Assembly: GCF_900099765.1 (NCBI RefSeq)
Contig: NZ_FNDX01000055.1
Location: 5,295-39,099, forward strand
DNA length: 33,805 nucleotides
Reading direction: 5' to 3'
From: Paenibacillus typhae
GTDB lineage: Bacteria > Bacillota > Bacilli > Paenibacillales > Paenibacillaceae
Shown here: piece after piece, positions 24,849-33,439 of the stretch
Numbering within the stretch: the first letter of the stretch is position 1
Layout of the letters: the number at the start of each line of letters is the position of its first letter
Program-made: the position numbers and the translations under genes
The notes under the pieces: model-generated
The model's database searches: none
What the model was told of the DNA's origin: nothing
Seen by the model: only the letters and a program-made list of their open reading frames with translations

Positions 24849-25826
24849 ATGGCAGAACTGCTGGAAGTATCGGGGCTATGCACCGAATTCAAAACAGCTG
24901 CGGGTACAATCCGCGCGGTGGACGGCATCAGTCTGTCAGTGCGCAAGGGGGAGACGCTGGGCATTGTCGGTGAATCCGGCTGCGGCAAAAGCATTACCTC
25001 CCTGTCGATCATGCAGCTCCTGCCCAAGCGGATCAGCCGGATCGCCTCCGGCCAGATCCGTTTTGAGGGCAAGGATATGCTGGAGATGCCGGCAAAAGAG
25101 GTCCGCAGCATCCGCGGCAACCGGATTGCAATGATTTTTCAGGAGCCGATGACCTCGCTCAATCCGGTGTTCAAGATCGGGCGGCAGATTTCCGAATCGG
25201 CCCGTTACCATCTGAAGCTGGGCAAAAAGGAAGCGAACGAGCGGGCGATTGAAATGCTGCGGAAGGTTGGCATTCCCCGTCCGGAAAAGATTGCCGAGCA
25301 GTATGCCCACCAGCTCTCCGGCGGAATGCGCCAGCGGGTGATGATCGCGATGGCGATGGTCTGCAATCCCCAGCTGCTGATTGCCGATGAGCCGACAACG
25401 GCCCTTGACGTAACAATCCAGGCGCAGATTCTCGATCTGATGCGCGAGCTGCAGGAGAAGGAAGGCATGTCCATCCTGATGATCACCCATGACCTCGGCG
25501 TCGTTGCCGAGATGTGCGACCGGGTTGTCATTATGTATGCCGGCCAGATTGTCGAGGAGACGGATGTTGCTACCCTTTACAGCAATCCGCTGCATCCGTA
25601 TACCCGCGGACTGCTGGCTTCGCTGCCTCAGCTTGCCGGAGACAGCGAACGCCTGACCTCGATTCCCGGCCAGGTGCCCAATCCGGCTAATCTTCCGGCA
25701 GGCTGCCGGTTTGCTCCGCGCTGTCCGGTGGCGGTTGACCGCTGCCTTACGGAACGTCCAGAGCTGGTAGAGATTCAGCCGGGCCATGCCTGCCGGTGTC
25801 TTTTGCAGGAGGAGGGAGTCCTATGA
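24849..25826 (+). CDS. dppD: ABC transporter ATP-binding protein, DppD/OppD type
   Basis: Cytoplasmic ATPase subunit, 325 residues. Walker A GESGCGKS at 41-48, Q-loop FQEPMTSLNP, signature LSGGMRQR, Walker B LLIADEPT, H-loop MITHDLG. The C-terminal oligopeptide-ABC extension has CRFAPRCPVAVDRC, with cysteines typical of the family. RBS AAAGGAGGGG, ATG at 24849. The stop codon overlaps the next start by 4 bases (ATGA), so the two ATPase subunits are coupled. Confidence 0.92.
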   Translation: MAELLEVSGLCTEFKTAAGTIRAVDGISLSVRKGETLGIVGESGCGKSITSLSIMQLLPKRISRIASGQIRFEGKDMLEMPAKEVRSIRGNRIAMIFQEPMTSLNPVFKIGRQISESARYHLKLGKKEANERAIEMLRKVGIPRPEKIAEQYAHQLSGGMRQRVMIAMAMVCNPQLLIADEPTTALDVTIQAQILDLMRELQEKEGMSILMITHDLGVVAEMCDRVVIMYAGQIVEETDVATLYSNPLHPYTRGLLASLPQLAGDSERLTSIPGQVPNPANLPAGCRFAPRCPVAVDRCLTERPELVEIQPGHACRCLLQEEGVL

Positions 25827-26788
25827 GCACATTACTTGAGGTTCGCAATCTGAAAAAGCATTACCCGATCCGCAAAGGCTTCTTCTCGAAGCAGGTCGGC
25901 GCTGTCAAGGCGGTTGACGGGATCACATTGTCCGTCGAGCAGGGCGAAACGCTGGCCGTTGTCGGCGAGTCCGGCTGTGGCAAGTCCACGACCGGCCGGG
26001 CGATCCTGCGCCTGATTGAGCCGACGGACGGCGAGATTATGTTTAACGGTACGGATGTGCGCAGCCTGAGCACAGAGCAGCTGCGCCGCTTCCGGACCGA
26101 TATGCAAATGGTATTCCAGGACCCTTATGCTTCGCTTGACCCGCGCTGGACTGTCCAGCGTATTCTGGAGGAGCCGCTGCGGACCCATGGTTCCGCAGCC
26201 TCCTCCGGCGAGCTGAAAAGCCGGGTGGAGCAGCTGATGGAGGTTGTGGGCCTGTCCCCCTATCAGGCCCACCGCTTTCCCCATGAATTCTCCGGCGGCC
26301 AGCGGCAGCGGATCGGGATTGCCCGGGCGCTTGCACTGAATCCGAAATTCATTGTCTGCGACGAGCCGGTATCGGCGCTGGATGTGTCCATCCAGGCCCA
26401 GGTGCTGAATCTGATGCAGGATCTGCAGGAGCAGTACGGCCTTACCTATATGTTCATTTCCCATGACCTGTCGGTCGTGAAATTTATCAGCGACCGCGTG
26501 GCCGTTATGTATCTTGGCCGGGTTGTCGAGCTGGCCCCGACCAAGGAGCTGTTCGCGAAGCCGCTGCATCCGTATACGCAGGCGCTGATGTCAGCTGTCC
26601 CTGTGCCGAATCCGGGCCAGAAAAAGCAGCGGATCGTCCTGACCGGTGACGTACCGAACCCGGAGACGCCACCAAGCGGCTGCGCCTTCCACCCGCGCTG
26701 TCCCTATGCCATGGACAGATGCAAGTCCGAGGCACCGGCGCTGCGCATGCTGGACACCGGACATCAGGTGTCCTGCCACCTATATTAA
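25823..26788 (+). CDS. dppF: ABC transporter ATP-binding protein, DppF/OppF type
   Basis: Second ATPase, 321 residues. Walker A GESGCGKS at 48-55, Q-loop FQDPYASLDPRW, signature FSGGQRQR, Walker B IVCDEPVSALD, H-loop FISHDLS, and C-terminal CAFHPRCPYAMDRC. The ATG at 25823 overlaps the dppD stop and is preceded by GGAGGAGGGAG (25808-25818). Starts further upstream in frame (25796) lie inside dppD and before the RBS, so are rejected. It completes the importer; the operon ends at 26822-26870. Confidence 0.92.
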   Translation: MSTLLEVRNLKKHYPIRKGFFSKQVGAVKAVDGITLSVEQGETLAVVGESGCGKSTTGRAILRLIEPTDGEIMFNGTDVRSLSTEQLRRFRTDMQMVFQDPYASLDPRWTVQRILEEPLRTHGSAASSGELKSRVEQLMEVVGLSPYQAHRFPHEFSGGQRQRIGIARALALNPKFIVCDEPVSALDVSIQAQVLNLMQDLQEQYGLTYMFISHDLSVVKFISDRVAVMYLGRVVELAPTKELFAKPLHPYTQALMSAVPVPNPGQKKQRIVLTGDVPNPETPPSGCAFHPRCPYAMDRCKSEAPALRMLDTGHQVSCHLY

Positions 26789-26821
26789 CCTGCCGAGGGC
26801 CATACGGCAGGCCGGCATAAC

Positions 26822-26870
26822 AAAGAGAGCAGCCTTTCTTCCCGTGAGGAATAGAGGCTGCTCTCTTTTT
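26822..26870. terminator. Bidirectional terminator, dppF / araC-type gene
   Basis: Perfect 14-bp arms AAAGAGAGCAGCCT and AGGCTGCTCTCTTT around an 18-base loop, with T-rich sequence on the plus side. It lies between converging genes and serves both. Confidence 0.9.
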
Positions 26871-26884
26871 AAGTATACCACCAG

Positions 26885-27697
26885 CTACAACGCCTTCCTC
26901 CGGAATTCACTCGGCGTTACGTTCAGCGCCTGCTTGAAGGTTTTGCAGAAATACATGGATGAATTGAACCCGCAGGCCAGCCCGATTTCGAGAATCGAGC
27001 GGCCGGTATTAACGAGCATGTTACAGGCATGCTGGATTCGGATGTTGTTGATATAGTGAACGAGGGTAAGCCCGGTCGCTTCCTTGAAGATATGGCACAG
27101 ATAGTATTTGGAGATGTAAAACTGTGCGGCAATCTCTTCGATTTTGCGGATCGTAGCATAGTTATGATTGATGTAAGAGAGAATCAGGTCGATCTGATCG
27201 GGGGAGGCCGTGGTCTGGGCTGTTTTTGGCGCGTTTTTGCTCTGGTTCAGAATATCCAGAATTTCGGCGAGATAGATGAAAATCCGGTTGCCGCTATCCG
27301 CGACATCCTCTTTCTCCAGCAGCAGCATCAGCTTTTTAACCCGGGGAAACAGCTCCCTGTCGATAGAAATAACGCCTCTGTCGAAGCAGCCCAGCAAAGA
27401 ATTGACGGCCTTCTCCGTAAAATACATCCGTAAAAACCGGTCCGTAAAGTAGATACAGGTTCTGGCGCAGCTGTTATTCCGGTAGCTCTGGTGGAACAGA
27501 TTGGGCTTAAACAGCGCCGTATCGTGGACCGCCAGCGTAAGCATGGAGTCATTGATCAGCATATTATGGTGACCCTCTTCTAGGATATATAGCTCATAGC
27601 AGTTATGGTAATGAACACCCTGCATCCGGTGGCCGGCGTCATGCTTCATATATTCGATATAGAATAAAGGATGCGGAACAAACAGATCTGCGCCCAT
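26885..27697 (-). CDS. AraC-family transcriptional regulator
   Basis: A 270-residue regulator. The N-terminal half has a cupin-like ligand pocket (HYHNCYELYILEEGHHNM), about residues 20-90. The C-terminal AraC double helix-turn-helix begins near residue 170: EIAAQFYISKYYLCHIFKEA, then SILEIGLACGFNSSMYFCKTFKQ and NVTPSEFRR. RBS GGAGGT lies 8 bases before the ATG. It is divergently transcribed from the GH115 gene, so it most probably activates that gene in response to a glucuronoxylan-derived sugar. That pairing is inference. Confidence 0.87.
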   Translation of the reverse strand: MGADLFVPHPLFYIEYMKHDAGHRMQGVHYHNCYELYILEEGHHNMLINDSMLTLAVHDTALFKPNLFHQSYRNNSCARTCIYFTDRFLRMYFTEKAVNSLLGCFDRGVISIDRELFPRVKKLMLLLEKEDVADSGNRIFIYLAEILDILNQSKNAPKTAQTTASPDQIDLILSYINHNYATIRKIEEIAAQFYISKYYLCHIFKEATGLTLVHYINNIRIQHACNMLVNTGRSILEIGLACGFNSSMYFCKTFKQALNVTPSEFRRKAL

Positions 27698-27750
27698 GGA
27701 TTTAACCTCCGTCTTTTATAGCAATATAGTATAACAAACGGCGATAAAAG

Positions 27751-27782
27751 CAACATAATAAAAGAATGTTGTTATATGTTGA
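27751..27782. promoter_or_regulatory. Candidate operator in araC-GH115 intergenic region
   Basis: CAACAT (27751-27756) and ATGTTG (27766-27771) form a perfect inverted repeat with a 9-base spacer. A further ATGTTG (27777-27782) is a direct repeat of the right arm 11 bases on, about one helical turn. Direct half-sites spaced by a turn are typical of AraC-type operators. Confidence 0.45.
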
Positions 27783-27848
27783 GGTATAGTTGAGCCACAG
27801 AAAGCAGGCAGCCATGGTGCCGCCGGCAATGAGGAGGCTAATATACCT

Positions 27849-30800
27849 TTGAATACAATCCATGCAGCAGACCAGCGTCTGGAGCTGTTCACCAGCAGCA
27901 AGCCGGTACATATCTATGTGTCTGATCAAGAAAACAGTGCCGTACAGATTGCCGCAGCCAATCTGATTACCGACATCAAGCGGGTCTTCGGCTGCAAGGC
28001 GGTTCTTTCGGCTGAAATTCATGAATGCGCCATCATTATAGCTACACTGGATAAGGCTGGGCGGCTTCCTGCTGCCGGGCAGAACGCAGAGCTGCCCTTA
28101 GAGCTGTTAAAAGATGAGGCTGGAGCGTGGCGCTGGGAAGCTTTTCTCCAGCAGGCTGTGGATGGCGTCTTCTACATTGTTGGTACGGACCGCAGGGGCA
28201 CGATCTTCGGTATCTATGACCTGTGCGAGGCGATAGGCGTATCTCCTTGGCATTACTGGGGGGATGTCCCGGCTAAGATCAAAGATTCGTATAGTGTACC
28301 GGCAGATTTCAGCAAAGCCGACTGGCCGTCTGTGCAGTACCGGGGCATTTTCCTGAACGATGAAGAAGAGCTGGAAGACTGGGCTAAGCTGCATACACCG
28401 GACGATACGATCGGGCCGGTAGCCTACAGCCGTATCTTCGAATTGCTGCTCCGCCTGAAGGCGAACTATATCTGGCCGGCGATGCATGTCAATTATTTCA
28501 ACGGCAACCCCGAGAACGGTGCGCTGGCGGAGCAGATGGGTATTGTTGTCGGCACCTCGCACTGTGATATGCTGCTGCGCAGCAACCAGAATGAGTGGAC
28601 CCCGTGGCTTGAAAGCAAGGGCTATACGGATGCCGAATACGATTATTCCATTGAAGGGCGTAACCGGGAGATTCTGCTGGAATACTGGCGGGAAAGCATC
28701 GAGCAGAACCGGAACTATGAGGTCTGCTTCACAATGGGTATGCGGGGCATTCATGATTCTGGCTTCCACACCAGGGCTATTGATGAGGACGATTCTCTGA
28801 GTAAAGAGCAGAGGAAAGAGGCCAAGGTCAAGCTGCTCGGACAGGTGGTCCATGATCAGCGGCAGCTGCTTATAGAGGTGCTGGGTGAGGAAAAAGGGCT
28901 GGCAGCGCTGCAGACCTTCGTCCCTTATAAAGAGGTATTGTCGCTATACGACCAGGGGCTGGAGCTTCCGGAGGATCTGACCCTGATCTGGGCAAACGAT
29001 AATTTCGGCCATATGCGCCGCTATCCTTCGGCAGCTGAACGCAGCCGCAGCGGCGGGAACGGGCTGTACTTCCACGGCTCCTACTGGGCCGCTCCGGGTA
29101 CGGGGATGAGCTACCTCTTCATCAATTCCATCCCGCTGGCGCAGACAGGCAATGAGCTGAAGAAATCCTGGGAGTCAGGCATCCGCAAAGTGTGGGTGTT
29201 GAATGTCGGCGGTCTGAAGCCGGTGGAACAGGATCTGGAGTATTTTGTGCGGTACGGCTGGGAAGCCGGTAAAGCGGAAGGGATTACGAAGGACCCGCAG
29301 GCATTCACGGAGCATTGGATCAACACTAATTTCACTGGCGGACACGGAGCTGAGGCAGCACAGCTGTATACGGCCTTTGCCCAGGCGACCAATGTACGCA
29401 AGATCGAGCATATGCAGCCGGGCGTGTTCTCGCAGACGGCTTACGGGGATGAAGCCGGCCGCAGGCTGATGCTGCTGGAGGATCTGTACAGACGCGGCAA
29501 TGCCATTCTATACTGTCTGCCTGAGGAGGAGCGCGCCGCCTTCTTCCAGCTGTTCTTGATGAAGATTCACGCCTCCTATTACACCAACCATGAGTTCTAT
29601 TACGCCGATCGCAGCGTGCTGTCTTATGAGCGCGGCAACATGCAGGCGGCTGACCGGTACGCGGAGCTCTCGGCGGAGATGCTGGACAACAAGCGGCGGA
29701 TGCTGCATTTCTATGACCGGAAGCTAAGCGGCGGCAAATGGGAGGGTATACTGACTCCGGAGAGCTTCCCGCCGCCGCCGACTGCGCTGTACCCGGTGCG
29801 GAAGCCGGCGCTGCAGATCTCGGGAAGCGGCCTGCGGGCTGACCTCTGGAACGGGGAGGAAACGCTGCGCTTCTCCTTCTATGGGCGGCATGAGAAGTGG
29901 ATTGAGCTGGGCAACCAGGGGGCGGGCAGCATTCCGTATACCCTTGAGATTGGGGAGGGGGCAGACTGGATCACCCTTTCTGACACATCCGGGACACTGC
30001 AAACCGAGAAGCGGATTCTGGTAACCGTCCAAGAGCCCGCAGCCCATGCCGGCAAACGTGGTCTCATCGTCATCCGCGATCACAGAAACGACGCTGTCAT
30101 CTTTGTTAAGGTGGAGGCTCTAACCGCTCCGGCCGTTCCGGACAGCTTCACCGGATATATTGAAGCAGACGGCTATGTGTCTATCCCGGCTGACGGCTGC
30201 CATTACAACCTGAATGTAACGAACAACGCCGGGGATATTCAGTCTGCCTGGTTACCGGTGCCGGGCATGGCCCGGTACGAGGGAGCTGCGCTGATGGCCT
30301 GGCATCCTGCAGGACAGCCGCCGGAAAGGGCACTGCAGGACAATGCATCTGTTGGGTATGACATTTACGTGGAGCAGGGCGGAGAGTACGTTCTGGAAGT
30401 CCACCGCTTCCTGACGCTAAATTCTACAGGCCGCATCCGTTTCGGTGTAGGCGTAGATGACGGGGAGCCGGTGCTGGCTGAGTCGGACACGAATGACGAG
30501 TGGAAGGGCAGCTGGCAGCAGAGCATTAAGGATAACGGCGAAAAGCTGCTGGTGAAGCTGCCGTATATGGAGGCTGGCACACATACGCTCAAGCTGTACA
30601 TGATCGATAATTATGTAATGATCTCCAAGCTTGTGCTGTATACAAACGCCAGACAAGAGTCCAATTTGGGTCCGGCCTTCAGCACACTAGGTCATAAGCA
30701 AGCTGCCTGCTATGGCGCAGAAAGCCCGCAGGTGGACTGGAAGGAAGTAGAGGCGCTGTGCAGCGGATTTTACAGTACGCAAAAGGAGGAGGTCACGCTG

Positions 30801-31499
30801 CCGGCGGTCCTGTACGCGGACAGAGCCTTTTTCGAGGAGCGGTTTGATCTAATCTTCCAGAAAGCCAATCCTGAGTCTCAGACCAGACTGGGGGATGCGC
30901 GTTATGAGGCCCTCTGGAAAAGCACGGAAGACAAGAACATCATCGAAGCCTTCGGTTCAGGCTGCTTTACCGAGCAGGACGGTGTTATCGCCATCGAAGC
31001 TGAATACGCCCTTGCGAACTCGGAGCATGCATACCTGACGCCTGCAGCAGACGATAACAGCCTGAACTGGAGTCACCTCCAGGCTGAAACGAATGGCAGA
31101 ACAGGCTTCGCGATGCATGTTGCTGACGCAGGCCTGAAGTGGGAAGAGCCTGCTGCCGCGCCGGGCATGCATTACCGGATCAACGTCCATACCCCGGGCG
31201 TTTACCATGCATGGCTGCTGGTCAGACATCATAACTTCCAGTCGGACTCCTGTTACCTTGCGCTTGACGGTGCAGTGCAGCCGTTGAAGGAGCAGTTTGG
31301 CGGCGGGGTGCTGCATACTTACAATACCGCCCAAGTGTACTACTGGTGCCATATCTCTGACCTTGAGATCAGCTCCGGCGAGCATGTGCTGTCCATACTG
31401 GCCTGCGAGTCCCAGCTCCGGGTAGACCGGATCTATCTGAGCGCAGGAGATGAGTTTCCGCCGGCAGATGCACAGTGGTCAGATTCGCTTAGACAATAA
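27849..31499 (+). CDS. Glycoside hydrolase family 115, xylan alpha-glucuronidase
   Basis: A large, 1216-residue GH115-type enzyme, expected to remove (4-O-methyl)glucuronic acid from xylan or xylo-oligosaccharides. An N-terminal domain (1-160) is followed by catalytic-domain motifs: YRGIFLNDEEELEDWAK (164-180), NYIWPAMHVNYF (206-217), GIVVGTSHCDML (231-242), then YWRESIEQNRNYEVCFTMGMRG. The C-terminal half is beta-rich: an Ig-like segment (about 655-760) and the GH115 C-terminal domain. There is no signal peptide, so action is intracellular and a sugar importer is expected elsewhere. The start codon is TTG at 27849, with GAGGAGG (27830-27836) 12 bases upstream, a rather long spacing. No in-frame ATG is near. 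Confidence 0.85.
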   Translation: MNTIHAADQRLELFTSSKPVHIYVSDQENSAVQIAAANLITDIKRVFGCKAVLSAEIHECAIIIATLDKAGRLPAAGQNAELPLELLKDEAGAWRWEAFLQQAVDGVFYIVGTDRRGTIFGIYDLCEAIGVSPWHYWGDVPAKIKDSYSVPADFSKADWPSVQYRGIFLNDEEELEDWAKLHTPDDTIGPVAYSRIFELLLRLKANYIWPAMHVNYFNGNPENGALAEQMGIVVGTSHCDMLLRSNQNEWTPWLESKGYTDAEYDYSIEGRNREILLEYWRESIEQNRNYEVCFTMGMRGIHDSGFHTRAIDEDDSLSKEQRKEAKVKLLGQVVHDQRQLLIEVLGEEKGLAALQTFVPYKEVLSLYDQGLELPEDLTLIWANDNFGHMRRYPSAAERSRSGGNGLYFHGSYWAAPGTGMSYLFINSIPLAQTGNELKKSWESGIRKVWVLNVGGLKPVEQDLEYFVRYGWEAGKAEGITKDPQAFTEHWINTNFTGGHGAEAAQLYTAFAQATNVRKIEHMQPGVFSQTAYGDEAGRRLMLLEDLYRRGNAILYCLPEEERAAFFQLFLMKIHASYYTNHEFYYADRSVLSYERGNMQAADRYAELSAEMLDNKRRMLHFYDRKLSGGKWEGILTPESFPPPPTALYPVRKPALQISGSGLRADLWNGEETLRFSFYGRHEKWIELGNQGAGSIPYTLEIGEGADWITLSDTSGTLQTEKRILVTVQEPAAHAGKRGLIVIRDHRNDAVIFVKVEALTAPAVPDSFTGYIEADGYVSIPADGCHYNLNVTNNAGDIQSAWLPVPGMARYEGAALMAWHPAGQPPERALQDNASVGYDIYVEQGGEYVLEVHRFLTLNSTGRIRFGVGVDDGEPVLAESDTNDEWKGSWQQSIKDNGEKLLVKLPYMEAGTHTLKLYMIDNYVMISKLVLYTNARQESNLGPAFSTLGHKQAACYGAESPQVDWKEVEALCSGFYSTQKEEVTLPAVLYADRAFFEERFDLIFQKANPESQTRLGDARYEALWKSTEDKNIIEAFGSGCFTEQDGVIAIEAEYALANSEHAYLTPAADDNSLNWSHLQAETNGRTGFAMHVADAGLKWEEPAAAPGMHYRINVHTPGVYHAWLLVRHHNFQSDSCYLALDGAVQPLKEQFGGGVLHTYNTAQVYYWCHISDLEISSGEHVLSILACESQLRVDRIYLSAGDEFPPADAQWSDSLRQ

Positions 31500-31507
31500 A
31501 TAAGCAT

Positions 31508-31564
31508 GATTACAACGCCTTTTCGCTTCCGTACAGGAAGACGGATGGGCGTTGTAATCGTTTT
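31508..31564 (+). terminator. Terminator after GH115 gene
   Basis: Perfect 12-bp outer arms GATTACAACGCC and GGCGTTGTAATC, with an inner CTTCC/GGAAG stem, followed by GTTTT. Confidence 0.88.
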
Positions 31565-31749
31565 GGACATAATGAGGGGCTGAAACTGGACAGCAGGAGG
31601 AATCCCGTTGATAGGCCTGAAAGCAGTCCTGAACGCGAAAATAACGGTAAAAGTCCCGGTCCTAGGCTCAATGACTTATTTTTCTCGTGTATGTACCGTT
31701 GTTAAATGAATTTAACTTTCTGAAACATGATGAAAATATTCATTAAAAT

Positions 31750-31778
31750 TTGATCAAATAATTCAATCCTTCTATAAT
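31750..31778 (+). promoter_or_regulatory. SigA-type promoter of the acyltransferase gene
   Basis: TTGATC (31750-31755), 17 bases, TATAAT (31773-31778), in an A/T-rich context, 44 bases before the start codon. The rest of the 323-base gap 31500-31822 holds the GH115 terminator and no gene I can support. Confidence 0.82.
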
Positions 31779-31822
31779 TATATTAAAAATAAAACTGGAT
31801 TGGGAGGAGTTGGAAGGAAAAA

Positions 31823-32833
31823 GTGGATAAACGACGTGAGTTATGGATTGATGCCGCCAAGGGCTTCAGTATTATTTTTGTAGTGATGGGACATTCCGGC
31901 GATGCCGCCGCGAATCATTATCTGTCCTGGTTCCGGATGCCGCTGTTCTTTCTGCTGAGCGGTCTGGTGTTTAAGCCGACCCCGCCGCAGCAGTATGCCG
32001 GCTGGGCAGTGAAGCGGGCGAAGGGGCTGCTGACGCCTTATTTTGCCTACGGATTATTGATTGCGGCAGGAATGCTGCTGTATTCCCTCAATTTTACCGG
32101 CTTTCTCGGGAATATCGCCAGGCTGCTCTACGGCGGGCTCACCTTGACCGGACCTTACGGGGTATTCTGGTTTATCACCTGTCTCCTGTTCACGCAGCTG
32201 CTCTTTGGATACATAGTCAGGTACAGCCGCAGAATCCAATTCCTCCTGATCGCCTCCGCCTATTTACTGTCGCACATCATCGCTTTGACGCCGCTTAAGA
32301 ACTTTAACCTTCCATGGAACATTGACGTTGCTCTGCTTGCTGTTACCTATTATGCAATCGGATATTATGGTAAAAAAGCCATTCCTGTGCTGATCAGCCG
32401 CTTGTACGTACTGCTTCTGCTGCTGCCGTTATGCGGATTTGTGCTGTGGCTGGAACGCCGCGGAGTCATCAGCTACAGCCTTGATATGAAGTATAAGGTG
32501 TATGATGCGCTGGTACTTGACCTGGTGTTACCGCTGCTGATTTCGCTCACCATCTGCGCTGCTGTATTCCAGCTGTCCAAACGGCTGCCGCTTGGCTTCA
32601 TGGGCAGGCTTGGCCGCAACACAATCGCGATCATGTATTTGCATCTGCCGCTGAACTACAGCCTGAAATTTCTGCTCGGGGCAGAATACGGGCTGATCCC
32701 GTTTACCCTGGTAGGTGTGGTGCTGCCGCTGCTGGCGGCTAAATGGGCAGGACGTTCGCCGCAGCTGTCCAGGCTGTATCTGGGACGGGGCGGGAGCCGG
32801 CCGGCGGTCCAATACGGGGCAGCGCGCAGATGA
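31823..32833 (+). CDS. Acyltransferase-3 family membrane protein
   Basis: A 336-residue polytopic membrane protein with about ten hydrophobic segments. The N-terminus has the family hallmark RELWIDAAKGFSIIFVVMGHSG (residues 4-25, split), with the histidine in MGHS and the RMPLFFLLSGLVF motif. Members acetylate or succinylate exopolysaccharides, cell-wall polymers or sugars using acyl donors from the cytoplasm. The start is GTG at 31823, preceded by GGAAGGA (31812-31818). The C-terminus ends in a basic Arg/Gly-rich tail. It has its own promoter, so it is not part of the GH115 operon, and its substrate is unknown. Confidence 0.85.
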   Translation: MDKRRELWIDAAKGFSIIFVVMGHSGDAAANHYLSWFRMPLFFLLSGLVFKPTPPQQYAGWAVKRAKGLLTPYFAYGLLIAAGMLLYSLNFTGFLGNIARLLYGGLTLTGPYGVFWFITCLLFTQLLFGYIVRYSRRIQFLLIASAYLLSHIIALTPLKNFNLPWNIDVALLAVTYYAIGYYGKKAIPVLISRLYVLLLLLPLCGFVLWLERRGVISYSLDMKYKVYDALVLDLVLPLLISLTICAAVFQLSKRLPLGFMGRLGRNTIAIMYLHLPLNYSLKFLLGAEYGLIPFTLVGVVLPLLAAKWAGRSPQLSRLYLGRGGSRPAVQYGAARR

Positions 32834-32849
32834 TTCTATTATAATTAGG

Positions 32850-32931
32850 CAAATCTATCACTTCATATACACAAGCTCTTTTTCATAGCCTCCATATACT
32901 GAAGCATAACTATGAAAAGGAGTGATAGATT
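32850..32931 (+). promoter_or_regulatory. Long inverted repeat burying the RBS of the 141-residue gene
   Basis: AATCTATCACT (32850-32860) is perfectly complementary to AGTGATAGATT (32921-32931). Inside it, TTTTCATAG (32880-32888) pairs with CTATGAAAA (32910-32918). The 3' arms are continuous and contain the Shine-Dalgarno AAAAGGAG (32915-32922) and the bases up to the GTG start. A TATAAT at 32838-32843 would start transcription near 32850, putting the anti-SD strand at the very 5' end. No -35 is recognised. Confidence 0.65.
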
Positions 32932-33357
32932 GTGGTAAAAACCCTCTTGGATTACAATGCTCAGGTCGTTACCCCCATTACCAACGGAGTTTCCATCCCT
33001 GTTCCGATTTCCCCTGCCGGTGTACAGATCGCTGGAGTAGGAGTGTATATTGATCCGGCGGTACCGGCGCATTTCCCGAACAAGGTTGAACTCAAGGCAA
33101 CGATTGGTGTGAATGTGCTGCTGGACACGCCGAACATCCTCGTGCGCATCTGGCGTGCAGGCACGGAGATTTTTTACGCGCGTGCCGAATATGAGGATTT
33201 CTTCAATGACGATGGGATTATCTCTCTGCACATGGTAGATGTCAACGTGCCGGCAGGTACGCAAAACTATCAGCTGATCGTTGAGAATCAGGATGCCAAT
33301 TCCACCGCAACTGTGGTGGGACCGGTTATTTTCAGCGCAATGGCCATCGGGGGCTAA
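32932..33357 (+). CDS. Unrecognised beta-rich protein
   Basis: A 141-residue protein I do not recognise. It is rich in Val, Ile, Thr and Gly with alternating hydrophobic residues (VELKATIGVNVLL, then ILVRIWRAGTEIFYARAEYED). It ends in TVVGPVIFSAMAIGG, suggesting a jelly-roll-like beta sandwich. There is no signal peptide and no cysteine. Small beta-sandwich proteins of this look occur on spore surfaces, but that is only a guess. The start is GTG at 32932, with AAAAGGAG 9 bases upstream, and it sits inside the inverted repeat at 32850-32931. It is monocistronic, with its own terminator at 33387-33437. Confidence 0.7.
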   Translation: MVKTLLDYNAQVVTPITNGVSIPVPISPAGVQIAGVGVYIDPAVPAHFPNKVELKATIGVNVLLDTPNILVRIWRAGTEIFYARAEYEDFFNDDGIISLHMVDVNVPAGTQNYQLIVENQDANSTATVVGPVIFSAMAIGG

Positions 33358-33386
33358 CGCTTCCCGTCTTGACTGGATTAAACAGC

Positions 33387-33437
33387 AAAGGGCTTTCTCT
33401 GCAGAATCCGTGAGGATGCAGGTAAAGCCCTTTTTTT
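33387..33437 (+). terminator. Rho-independent terminator after the 141-residue gene
   Basis: AAAGGGCTTT (33387-33396) pairs with AAAGCCCTTT (33424-33433), with inner TGCA-type pairing, followed by a run of T residues to 33437. It lies directly before the putative intron. Confidence 0.9.
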
Positions 33438-33439
33438 AT

